The translations under genes were made by a program, and so were the position numbers. DNA of 17,053 nt, from assembly GCA_002792395.1 (NCBI GenBank), contig PFOG01000004.1, positions 1-17,053 on the forward strand, in the 5' to 3' direction. The DNA is from Candidatus Portnoybacteria bacterium CG_4_10_14_0_2_um_filter_44_20 (GTDB lineage Bacteria; Patescibacteriota; Minisyncoccia; Portnoybacterales; GCA-002795985). The notes below the pieces were generated by a model that saw only the letters and a program-made list of their open reading frames with translations, ran no database searches and was not told where the DNA came from. Of the stretch, positions 5,768-13,477 are shown piece after piece; the stretch's first letter is position 1; each line of letters starts with the position of its first letter.

Positions 5768-5859
5768 TTGTCATCCTGAGCGAAGCGAAGGATCCCATCG
5801 TCGCCATAATCTTAACCCGAGAGAAAGAGTTTCTTCGGGCTACACCCTCAGAATGACAA
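5768..5859. repeat. Dispersed intergenic repeat of the GTCATTCTGAG type
   Basis: Ends TTGTCATCCTGAG (5768-5780) and CTCAGAATGACAA (5847-5859) are inverted copies with one mismatch. The interior carries the AGCGAAGCGAAGGATC and TTCTTCGGGCTACAC segments known from widely dispersed bacterial intergenic repeats. The element is 92 bp long and ends 5 bp before the recA start codon. Confidence 0.8.
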
Positions 5860-5896
5860 GGTTTTTATTGTTCGGCTTTTGGCTATTGAAAATTTC

Positions 5897-6007
5897 TTAA
5901 CCCTCTTTTATTTTTTCCACCCCCGACTTCAAGGCCATTCGCACAAATATAGTTTTCCGTTCCCCCAATTCATCAAGAAACTCATAATAATTACCGTTCG
6001 GCCCCAT
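5897..6007 (-). CDS. Possible 36-residue ORF or gene remnant between ftsK and recA
   Basis: The reading frame MGPNGNYYEFLDELGERKTI... continues to ...ALKSGVEKIKEG for 36 residues. Its composition is protein-like: soluble, charged, with a plausible terminal amphipathic helix (about 24-35). It begins 42 nt after the ftsK stop on the same strand. The frame is open for ten codons before the ATG, including a TTG. Only a weak GGGA precedes the ATG. I do not recognise it. It could be a real small protein, or the 3' remnant of a longer gene damaged near 6010-6040. Positions 5763-5896 hold no other ORF that I can support. Confidence 0.35.
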   Translation of the reverse strand: MGPNGNYYEFLDELGERKTIFVRMALKSGVEKIKEG

Positions 6008-6049
6008 CGTCAATATCCCAACTCGTGATCTCGGCTCTTAATCTTTGAA

Positions 6050-8257
6050 TTACGCCCCACCTTGATGATCATACTGATCATACCATTTTTGTGAGTCAGA
6101 TGGCTGGCTAATCAAAATTTGCCGCGGCTTAGCGCCTTCACCGGGACCGATAACACCCTGCTCTTCAAGCACATCGAGCAATCGGGCGGCGCGGGCGTAG
6201 CCAACGCGCAAACGGCGCTGAAGCAGCGAGGCCGATGCCTTACCGGCTGCCACCACAACCTCTTTTGCTTCTTCATAAAGCTCGTCATCAATATCTTCGT
6301 CGCTCTTCCCGCCCCATAATGTCGCGTTTTTCCGGTGTTCGGTTACCTCGGTTTGATAATCAACGGGATCGCCGGTTGACCGAATAAAATCGGCGACTCG
6401 CTTGGTTTCCTCTTCGGAAATAAAAACCCCCTGTAATCTGACAGGTTTTCTCGCATCACCGGCCAAATAAAGCATATCGCCGTTGCCCAGCAATTTTTCC
6501 GCGCCAGACATATCAAGAATTGTTCGCGAGTCAATTTGCGAAGCCACCTGCAAAGCAATTCTTGAAGTTATATTGGCCTTGATCAAACCGGTAATAACGT
6601 CGACCGATGGCCTCTGCGTACAAACAATTAGATGTAGGCCGACAGCGCGTGACATCTGGGCCAAACGAACAATTGCCGCCTCAACCTCCCGTCCATACGC
6701 CACCATCAAATCCGCTAATTCGTCGATAACAATCACCACATATGGCATAGGCTCGTCAGGTTTTTTGTTGTTATAAGAAATGATATCACGAGAACCGGCT
6801 CCAGCCAAAACATTAAACCTTCTTTCCATTTCTCCCACCGCCCATTGCAATGCATTAACAGTCTTTTCCGGCTCAACCACAACCGGCGTTAAAAGATGAG
6901 GAATATCTTTGTAAACCGGAAATTCCACCCTTTTCGGATCAATCAAAATCAACCGCAAACGTTCCGGAGAATGACGATAAAGAAAGCTAAGAATAATAGT
7001 ATTCAAACAAATTGTTTTTCCCGAACCGGTCGCTCCCGCAATCAATATATGAGGCATTTTTTCGAGGGCTGAATAAACCGGAACACCAGCGACATTTCGG
7101 CCAAGGGCCATTGTCAACAAATTACGATTTTCGATAAAATCCTTATTCTCTATTAAATTTTTTAAACGAACTCTCGTTATTACTTTATTAGGCACTTCGA
7201 TTCCTGCCCAGGAACGGCCGGGAATCGGCGCCTCGATACGAAGCGGGTGCGCGGCCAACGACAGGGATAGATCGTTGACAAGAGCCGTAATTCTCGCGAG
7301 TTTAATGCCTTGCGCCGGCTTAAGAGTATATTGAGTCACCGTTGGACCAACTTTAGTCTCCCCCATTTCAACCTCAACCCCAAAATGCGCCAGAGTCCGC
7401 TGAATAATATTGGCATTGGCCTTAATATCGCCGCTTGAAGGCTTGCCCTGATCGCTTTCCAAAAGAGCAACTGGTGGCGGCCGCCAAGCATCAACATGAC
7501 GCGCAGCACCTTTGTCCGCGGCCGACATGCCCCCCCCGGAAGCCGCAACCACCCCGTCATCATCAATGCTCTCAAAACCATTCTCGTCATCTATTTTTCT
7601 CACTTTAAAATTTGGCTTCGGTAGAATCCTCTTGCCGATGTCCGCGATCTGGCCAAACACCCCCCTCTCCTCGCCATCGTCTATGGATAAATCCTCGACA
7701 GTTTCAGCCACCCCCTGCTCTCTCTTGCTAAACGATACAACAAAAACACTTAAAAGCTTGTTCAAGGATATGTCCAGCGCGATTAAAATAGCGCTTATCA
7801 AAAAGGCAATAAAAACTATCAAGCTGGCATAAACGCCTAATAATTTTAGAAATGGATATGCAACGCCATAGCCCAGATATCCGCCGCTTTCCGTCGGCTT
7901 GCTTCCGATAATCAAGACGGAGAGAATACCCAAGAAACTCAAGAGAAATATAAACATTCCCAAGAGCGTTGTTTTATAAACATCTTTATGTAGTGACTTT
8001 AAAACGCTGATGCCTCCTAAAAGAAGGGCGGCAGTAATCAAAAAGATTCCTTTTCCAAGTGCCAGCCTCGCGCCTTTAACAAAATATTGGCCAAAAATAC
8101 CGGCTAAATCGAAATAACTAAGAATCGTGATAATCGCCAGAGCGAAAAAAAAGACGGCTAAAATTCCGTTTTTTGTTTCGGTTTCCAAGCCAAGCCGGTT
8201 CTTTTCGGGTTTTTCTACTTTCTCCTTCCCATCGTTTCTATTATCATTTTTAGGCAT
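6050..8257 (-). CDS. ftsK: FtsK/SpoIIIE DNA translocase
   Basis: A 735-residue membrane-anchored motor that pumps chromosomal DNA through the division septum and supports dimer resolution. A charged tail (1-29) precedes about four transmembrane helices (31-49, 69-86, 96-117, 135-161). An acidic linker (180-275) leads to the motor: alpha/beta part from about 280, Walker A GATGSGKT (408-415), Walker B VVIVIDELADLM (507-518), and the conserved stretch CTQRPSVDVITGLIKANITSR (546-566). The gamma winged-helix domain, which in the family reads KOPS/SRS sites, is at about 657-716. The linker is short compared with E. coli FtsK and resembles SpoIIIE-type sizes. Its own promoter lies just upstream. No clear SD is seen; GGTGGGA is 12 nt from the ATG. 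Confidence 0.96.
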   Translation of the reverse strand: MPKNDNRNDGKEKVEKPEKNRLGLETETKNGILAVFFFALAIITILSYFDLAGIFGQYFVKGARLALGKGIFLITAALLLGGISVLKSLHKDVYKTTLLGMFIFLLSFLGILSVLIIGSKPTESGGYLGYGVAYPFLKLLGVYASLIVFIAFLISAILIALDISLNKLLSVFVVSFSKREQGVAETVEDLSIDDGEERGVFGQIADIGKRILPKPNFKVRKIDDENGFESIDDDGVVAASGGGMSAADKGAARHVDAWRPPPVALLESDQGKPSSGDIKANANIIQRTLAHFGVEVEMGETKVGPTVTQYTLKPAQGIKLARITALVNDLSLSLAAHPLRIEAPIPGRSWAGIEVPNKVITRVRLKNLIENKDFIENRNLLTMALGRNVAGVPVYSALEKMPHILIAGATGSGKTICLNTIILSFLYRHSPERLRLILIDPKRVEFPVYKDIPHLLTPVVVEPEKTVNALQWAVGEMERRFNVLAGAGSRDIISYNNKKPDEPMPYVVIVIDELADLMVAYGREVEAAIVRLAQMSRAVGLHLIVCTQRPSVDVITGLIKANITSRIALQVASQIDSRTILDMSGAEKLLGNGDMLYLAGDARKPVRLQGVFISEEETKRVADFIRSTGDPVDYQTEVTEHRKNATLWGGKSDEDIDDELYEEAKEVVVAAGKASASLLQRRLRVGYARAARLLDVLEEQGVIGPGEGAKPRQILISQPSDSQKWYDQYDHQGGA

Positions 8258-8305
8258 ATTTTCTTATCATCCCACCAATAAACAAAACTTAACTAACTAT
8301 ATCTA

Positions 8306-8334
8306 ATTTTACTTCAACTACAACTCATCGTCAA
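8306..8334 (-). promoter_or_regulatory. Promoter of ftsK
   Basis: On the minus strand TTGACG (8329-8334) and TAAAAT (8306-8311) are 17 bp apart. The start near 8299 gives a leader of about 42 nt. Confidence 0.65.
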
Positions 8335-8347
8335 TCGCAACATAAAT

Positions 8348-8377
8348 AAAAAATCTCCCCGAAGTACTGCGGGGAGA
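8348..8377 (-). terminator. Intrinsic terminator of the histidine kinase gene
   Basis: On the minus strand TCTCCCCG (8370-8377) pairs with CGGGGAGA (8354-8361) over 8 bp around an 8-nt loop. A run of six T (8348-8353) follows immediately. It lies 28 nt after the kinase stop. Confidence 0.9.
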
Positions 8378-8405
8378 CTAAAATTACTACTTAAGACACG
8401 CGCCC

Positions 8406-9620
8406 TTATTCTGGCAACGGAAACTTAATCGTAAATTCCACCCAATCACCTTTTTGCGCGGCTTTAACCGAAGCGCCTTTATGGGCCTCGATACTGCTTC
8501 GCACTACCGCCAGGCCCAAACCGACACCATCAGGCGACGTGGTAAAAAAGGCTTCAAAGATTTTCTTGGGATCAGGTATCTGCCCTGGATTCCGTAAGAC
8601 AATCTTTACCTGATTGCCATCTCTACCGATAAAAATCTCCACAACCCTTTTCCCCGAGCTGGGCGGCTGAATATGTGTAAACGCGTTAAGAATCAGGTTA
8701 TTAAAGGCCAACTCTAGCCGGCTTTTATCAAGCAGCAAGATTGGTATATTTGGCCGGGTCGTCACTTTGATTTGAACGGAATTCTTCAACGCAATTACTT
8801 CAGTGTTTTGGAGTATTTCTTTGATAAGCTTGTCAATCGCCACCGGAGCCAAAACGAGCGGGCGTTCCATCCTCGAATATTCCAGAACATCTTTTAGGGT
8901 TTTTTCCGCCCGCACAACGCCTTCAATTACCTCGTTCAAGCAATGAATAAGATCATCATTGCTATGACATGTTTTCTCGGCAACCTTCTTTGCGCGCCGC
9001 GCGAAACCGCCGATAGTAACAAGGGGGTTCCGTATTTCATGAGCGACGGTACTGGAAACACGCCCCAGCATGGCCAACCGGTTCTGATGCTCCTGCCTAC
9101 GGCTAAATTCCGGTAGTATATTGATAATTGTCGCGATATCATTAACAAATTCTATTTCGATGTCATTAAAAGAACGTTTTTCGCGGATTGCGTCTAGAAC
9201 GATAACAAATCCGACTTCGCCGCGATCATCGAGAACTGGAACGAATAGAATCGATTTAATATCAATGGCCTCGATCAGGCCACGCATATAATAGCATTCT
9301 GTATATTTCGCCGTCGCTATATCGTCGACGAGACGCATTTCTTTTGTTCTTAGAACCTCAATAATGGGCGGACAATTCTCGATGCGATAACTCACTCCAA
9401 GAGTATGGGGCGGACCGGAAGTCGCGACACCGGCCACGAATTTATAAACGCCGCCATCGCAGTTGACCTCTGCTATAACACATCTTTCAATATCCAGCGC
9501 CGCCACCAATCTTTCGGCAACGAACTGAAGGTTAATCCCCGAAAACCCTTCCTGCATTACTGTCATAGCAATGTCAGACATCGCTTTGGCCTTATGAATA
9601 TGAATAGGATCTTTTGGCAT
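8406..9620 (-). CDS. Soluble GAF-domain sensor histidine kinase
   Basis: A 404-residue cytoplasmic kinase with no membrane helix. Residues about 25-168 resemble a GAF sensory domain (for example SILFVPVLDDRGEVGFVIVLDA, 123-144). The dimerisation/phosphotransfer domain carries the H-box STVAHEIRNPL with His194. The ATPase domain has N-box LELAFNNLILNA (302-313), F-box IFEAFFTT (354-361) and G2 box GVGLGLAVV (365-373). The G1 position reads RNPGQIP (343-349), so the usual DxGxG aspartate is Asn344. Several cysteines (47, 54, 83, 109) sit in the sensory half; whether they bind anything is unknown. No response regulator gene is adjacent, so the partner must be elsewhere. The start at 9620 is fixed by GGAGGAG five bases upstream. 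It has its own promoter and terminator. Confidence 0.9.
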   Translation of the reverse strand: MPKDPIHIHKAKAMSDIAMTVMQEGFSGINLQFVAERLVAALDIERCVIAEVNCDGGVYKFVAGVATSGPPHTLGVSYRIENCPPIIEVLRTKEMRLVDDIATAKYTECYYMRGLIEAIDIKSILFVPVLDDRGEVGFVIVLDAIREKRSFNDIEIEFVNDIATIINILPEFSRRQEHQNRLAMLGRVSSTVAHEIRNPLVTIGGFARRAKKVAEKTCHSNDDLIHCLNEVIEGVVRAEKTLKDVLEYSRMERPLVLAPVAIDKLIKEILQNTEVIALKNSVQIKVTTRPNIPILLLDKSRLELAFNNLILNAFTHIQPPSSGKRVVEIFIGRDGNQVKIVLRNPGQIPDPKKIFEAFFTTSPDGVGLGLAVVRSSIEAHKGASVKAAQKGDWVEFTIKFPLPE

Positions 9621-9625
9621 TCTCA

Positions 9626-9632
9626 CTCCTCC
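9626..9632 (-). promoter_or_regulatory. Strong Shine-Dalgarno site of the histidine kinase gene
   Basis: GGAGGAG on the minus strand stands five bases before the ATG at 9620. It decides against the in-frame ATG at 9656, which would add 12 residues. Confidence 0.75.
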
Positions 9633-9664
9633 GATACCCTTTGTCGAAGAACACAATTTTGGTT

Positions 9665-9693
9665 ATTTTAGCAATTTTGTCTCTTTTTGTCAA
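9665..9693 (-). promoter_or_regulatory. Near-consensus promoter of the histidine kinase gene
   Basis: On the minus strand TTGACA (9688-9693) and TAAAAT (9665-9670) are 17 bp apart, with TGC directly before the -10 (extended -10). It lies just after the rpoC terminator. The predicted start near 9658 gives a leader of about 38 nt. Confidence 0.8.
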
Positions 9694-9725
9694 TTTTCGT
9701 ACGGGTAGTTTAAGAATTATTAACC

Positions 9726-9754
9726 AAAAAGAAAGCGGTTACCCGCCTTCTTTT
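9726..9754 (-). terminator. Intrinsic terminator of rpoBC
   Basis: On the minus strand GAAGGCGG (9743-9750) pairs with CCGCTTTC (9731-9738) around a GTAA loop with one G-T pair. An AAAA/TTTT extension and a T run (9726-9730) follow. It lies 22 nt after the rpoC stop. Confidence 0.85.
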
Positions 9755-9776
9755 GTCAAGCAGTTAAAATCGGTTT

Positions 9777-12700
9777 CTATACGAAATCTCGTTTCAAGCC
9801 GGTTCCGGCCGGAATCAGCTTGCCGATAATCACATTCTCCTTGAGTCCTTTCAATTTATCCTCTTTGCCCTGAACCGCGGCATCAATAAGAACCTTAGCA
9901 GTCTCCTGGAAAGACGCGGCTGAAAGCCAACTCGTTGTGCTCAAAGAAACCCGGCTGATTCCCATAATCAAATCCTGTGCCTTTACCGGCCTACCGCCCC
10001 TTTTGCCCACCGCCTCATTTTCTTCCAGAAAATGCCCTCTTTCGATAATCTCACCGACTATCAGGGGAGTATCACCAGACTCCAGAACCTTCACCCGAGA
10101 AAACATCTGCCGTATAATAACCTCAATATATTTGTCATTAATTCCTTCCCCCTGTGAAGTATAAATATTTTGAACTTCTTTTACGATATATCGCTGAACA
10201 ATTTCTTTACCGGCCAGTCTGAAAAGATCCTTCAAATCTATATGCCCCTCTGTCAATTGCTGTCCCGGCAACACATTGTCGTCCTTTTTGACCCAGATGC
10301 CGCGATCCAATGAAGCCAGATACTCAACAACTTTGGGTTTTTCCTTGCTTAACTTTCCTATCACTCCCCGGATCGTTATAACCCTCTTATCTTCTCTCGT
10401 CTCAACCGACAAAACCTTTCCTTCGGCCTCGGATATTATGGCCCGTCCTTTCGGCGGCCTGATTTCGAAAATTTCATCTACACGCGGCAAACCTTGCGTG
10501 ATATCCCCGCCTCCAGCTACGCCACCGGTATGAAAAGTACGCATAGTCAGCTGGGTACCCGGCTCACCGATAGCTTGCGCGGTGACAATCCCAACCGCCT
10601 CGCCCAATTTTACAAGCTTATTATTCCCCAAATCATAGCCGTAACACTTTTGACAAACCCCTCTTTTGGCTTTACAGCCAATGACTGAACGTAGCCGAAT
10701 TTGTTCAATACTGGTGGCCCCAATCGCCCTTGCTGTTTCTTTATCAATCATCTGACCGGATTTTACTAACGTCTTCCCCTTTACTTTGATTTCCTCCAAA
10801 GAAACACGACCAGTAATTCTCGAACTCAAATCCCGACCCAACTCTTCACCGTCTACTCTATACACCACGATACCGGTTTTGTCTCCGCAATCCTCTTCAG
10901 TGATAATCAAGTCTTGCGCTACATCAATCAACCGCCGCGTCAGGTAACCAGCCGTTGAAGTTCTTAAAGCCGTGTCTGACGCGCCTTTTCTGGCACCATG
11001 AGTGGAAATAAAAAACTCCAAGACATTAAATCCTTCCTTAAAGGAACTCTTGACCGGCAATTCTATGATTTCACCGGCCGGATTAATCACCAGTCCCTTA
11101 ATGCCTATCATTTGCGTTGTCTGGCCCCACGAACCGCGGGCACCGGAATTAACCGCGACAAAAACAGGATTGGTGGGACCTAAAGATTTGCGAACTTCTT
11201 TTGAAATCTTATCCATAACCGAAAACCAAATTTCAATGATCCTAACGCGCCGTTCTTCGCGCGTTAGAAGCCCGTTCAAATAATGCTTATGCGTCGCCTC
11301 AACCTCTTGCTCCGCCTGTTCCAAAATCTGTCCTTTGGCGGCTGGGACTATCAAATCGTCCATTCCCCAGCTTATGCCAGACCTAGTCGCGTATTCAAAA
11401 CCGATTTCTTTAATTTTATCCAGTGCCACCGCCGTCCTCTCGACCCCGCGCCTTTCGATAATTTGAGTTATAATTCTATGTAAAACTTTTTTGTCTAATT
11501 CTTCGTTAATAAAATCGGCGTCTCCCTTTAAGGCTTCATTGAATATGATCCTGCCCACACAAGTTTCTACAATCTTCCCGTCGAGCCGGAATTTAATTTT
11601 TGCCCTTAGGTCAACCGCGCCAACCCCATGAGCCACAATTGCCTCGTTTTCGGAGGCAAAAACCATTCCCTCCCCCTTCAATCCGTCAACCATATTCGTC
11701 ATCCAATAGCAACCCAAAATCATATCTTGCGTTGGGATAGCGATTGGTTCACCCGTAGCCGGTTTTAGAAGATTTAAAGAAGAGAGCATGATGCGAGCCG
11801 CTTCTTTTTGAGCCTCTTCTCCCAAAGGTAAGTGCACAGCCATTTGATCGCCATCAAAGTCGGCGTTGAAAGCGCGACAAACCAAGGGATGTAACTTAAT
11901 CGCGCTACCCTCGATCAAAACTGGCAAAAAAGCCTGAATACCCAAGCGATGAAGGGTCGGAGCGCGGTTTAAAAGAACCAGCCTATCTTTAACTACTTCT
12001 TCTAAAATCGCCCAGACCTCGTCGGTTTCCGATTCTATCAAACGCCCGGCCTGTCTGATGTTATGAGCCAGCTCGCGCTCCACCAATTTTTGAATAACAA
12101 AAGGCTTAAAAAGCTCTAGCGCCATGCGTTTAGGCAGGCCGCACTGATGAATTTTTAGTTCCGGTCCGACAACAATCACCGAACGGCCGGAATAATCAAC
12201 GCGCTTTCCAAGAAGATTTTGACGGAACCGCCCGTGCTTGCCCTTCAAAATATCCGCCAAAGATTTTAGGGGCCGTCGCTGGCCGGTTGAAGCTACAGCA
12301 GATTGTTTTTGCCGAATTGAATTATCGATTAGCGCATCAACGGCCTCTTGCAACATTCTTTTCTCATTGCGACAAATCACTTCCGGAGCATTAAGTTCGA
12401 TTAGTTTCTTGAGGCGATTATTGCGATTTATAACCCTTCGATAAAGATCATTGAGATCAGACGACGCGTACCGTCCGCCATCGAGGGCAACCATTGGGCG
12501 AAGATCGGGGGGCAAAACCGGCAGAACTTTCAAAATCATCCACTCCGGCTTGATTTTAGCCCTTAGCATGGCTTCAACCAGCTTCAAACGCTTCGAAGCT
12601 TTTTCTTTTTGGGTTTCTGGCCCGGAAACGACCTGTTTTTGAATGTCCTTCTTCAAGTCTTCAAGCGAAAGTTCTTCCAGTACCTTCCTGATCGCCTCGG

Positions 12701-13418
12701 CCCCGATACCTACTTCAAATACATGGCCGTATTTCAGGCTCAACTCAAAATACTCCGCCTCACCAAGAATGCGAAGCTTATAAAGACCGCGAACCGCCCT
12801 AAGAGCTCCATCTCTTTGAGCTTTGAGATTCTCCAGATTAGAAACAATTAGCTTATCCTGATCTTTTTTAAAAGACTTCTTTTCCGCTGTTTTTGAAGAC
12901 TCTTCGCCTATTGGCTTTTTAGACTTAGCCAAGCAACCAGCTTTTTTTGTTTTATATTCACGCTCAATTTCCTCAATAACCTTTTGGCGCGCGTCGTCAT
13001 CGACTCTGGTAATAATATAATTAGCAAAATAAATAACTTTTTCCAAATCTTGGACAGAAGTATTGAGAGCCAAACCGATCTTTGAAGGAATGCCCCGCAA
13101 AAACCAGATATGACAAACCGGGCAAGCCAATTCGATATGACCCATCCTCTCTCTCCTAACAATTGATCGAGTGACTTCCACTCCGCATTTATCGCAAACG
13201 ATGCCCTTGTAACGAATCCTTCGATATTTGCCGCAATAACATTCCCAGTCCTTTTCCGGACCAAAAATTTTTTCACAGAACAAACCGTCCTTTTCCGGCC
13301 GCTGAGTGCGATAATTTATCGTTTCCGGTTTTGTTACCTCTCCATGAGACCAGGCGAGAATTTCCTCCGGCGAAGCAATTTTCAACTTGATTGATTTAAA
13401 ATCGACGATAGTTGACAT
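9777..13418 (-). CDS. rpoC: DNA-directed RNA polymerase subunit beta'
   Basis: A 1213-residue beta' subunit, the catalytic partner of RpoB. Zinc site 1 is C60, C62, C75 and C78 (WECYCGKY...VCDKCGV). The catalytic NADFDGD is at 518-524, with D520, D522 and D524 holding the active-site magnesium. The bridge helix region is HGARKGASDTALRTSTAGYL (807-826). Zinc site 2 is C844, C915, C922 and C925. The trigger loop region includes GEPGTQLTMRTFHTGG (951-966). Residues about 152-190 are a lysine-rich insert in a naturally variable part. The start at 13418 (MSTIVDFKSIKLKIASPEEI) fits the family; an in-frame ATG at 13436 adds six residues and cannot be excluded, and neither has an SD. The gene lies 59 nt after rpoB with no terminator between them, so they form one operon. 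Confidence 0.98.
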   Translation of the reverse strand: MSTIVDFKSIKLKIASPEEILAWSHGEVTKPETINYRTQRPEKDGLFCEKIFGPEKDWECYCGKYRRIRYKGIVCDKCGVEVTRSIVRRERMGHIELACPVCHIWFLRGIPSKIGLALNTSVQDLEKVIYFANYIITRVDDDARQKVIEEIEREYKTKKAGCLAKSKKPIGEESSKTAEKKSFKKDQDKLIVSNLENLKAQRDGALRAVRGLYKLRILGEAEYFELSLKYGHVFEVGIGAEAIRKVLEELSLEDLKKDIQKQVVSGPETQKEKASKRLKLVEAMLRAKIKPEWMILKVLPVLPPDLRPMVALDGGRYASSDLNDLYRRVINRNNRLKKLIELNAPEVICRNEKRMLQEAVDALIDNSIRQKQSAVASTGQRRPLKSLADILKGKHGRFRQNLLGKRVDYSGRSVIVVGPELKIHQCGLPKRMALELFKPFVIQKLVERELAHNIRQAGRLIESETDEVWAILEEVVKDRLVLLNRAPTLHRLGIQAFLPVLIEGSAIKLHPLVCRAFNADFDGDQMAVHLPLGEEAQKEAARIMLSSLNLLKPATGEPIAIPTQDMILGCYWMTNMVDGLKGEGMVFASENEAIVAHGVGAVDLRAKIKFRLDGKIVETCVGRIIFNEALKGDADFINEELDKKVLHRIITQIIERRGVERTAVALDKIKEIGFEYATRSGISWGMDDLIVPAAKGQILEQAEQEVEATHKHYLNGLLTREERRVRIIEIWFSVMDKISKEVRKSLGPTNPVFVAVNSGARGSWGQTTQMIGIKGLVINPAGEIIELPVKSSFKEGFNVLEFFISTHGARKGASDTALRTSTAGYLTRRLIDVAQDLIITEEDCGDKTGIVVYRVDGEELGRDLSSRITGRVSLEEIKVKGKTLVKSGQMIDKETARAIGATSIEQIRLRSVIGCKAKRGVCQKCYGYDLGNNKLVKLGEAVGIVTAQAIGEPGTQLTMRTFHTGGVAGGGDITQGLPRVDEIFEIRPPKGRAIISEAEGKVLSVETREDKRVITIRGVIGKLSKEKPKVVEYLASLDRGIWVKKDDNVLPGQQLTEGHIDLKDLFRLAGKEIVQRYIVKEVQNIYTSQGEGINDKYIEVIIRQMFSRVKVLESGDTPLIVGEIIERGHFLEENEAVGKRGGRPVKAQDLIMGISRVSLSTTSWLSAASFQETAKVLIDAAVQGKEDKLKGLKENVIIGKLIPAGTGLKRDFV

Positions 13419-13477
13419 AAAAATTGGTTCGATCAATTAATTTTATTTATATGCCCTTAGGGACTTAGGAGAAACTC

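Noticed and set aside
5763..5807. N-terminal extension of RecA to the ATG at 5807
   Set aside because: The added residues are a translation of the dispersed repeat at 5768-5859 and do not resemble RecA N-termini.
5763..6049. LexA/SOS operator in front of recA
   Set aside because: No palindromic operator of the known LexA types was found; the region is mostly repeat DNA.
9720..9760. Second TTGACA on the minus strand near 9754-9759 as a promoter
   Set aside because: It has no -10 element at 16-18 bp and forms part of the ascending arm region of the rpoC terminator.
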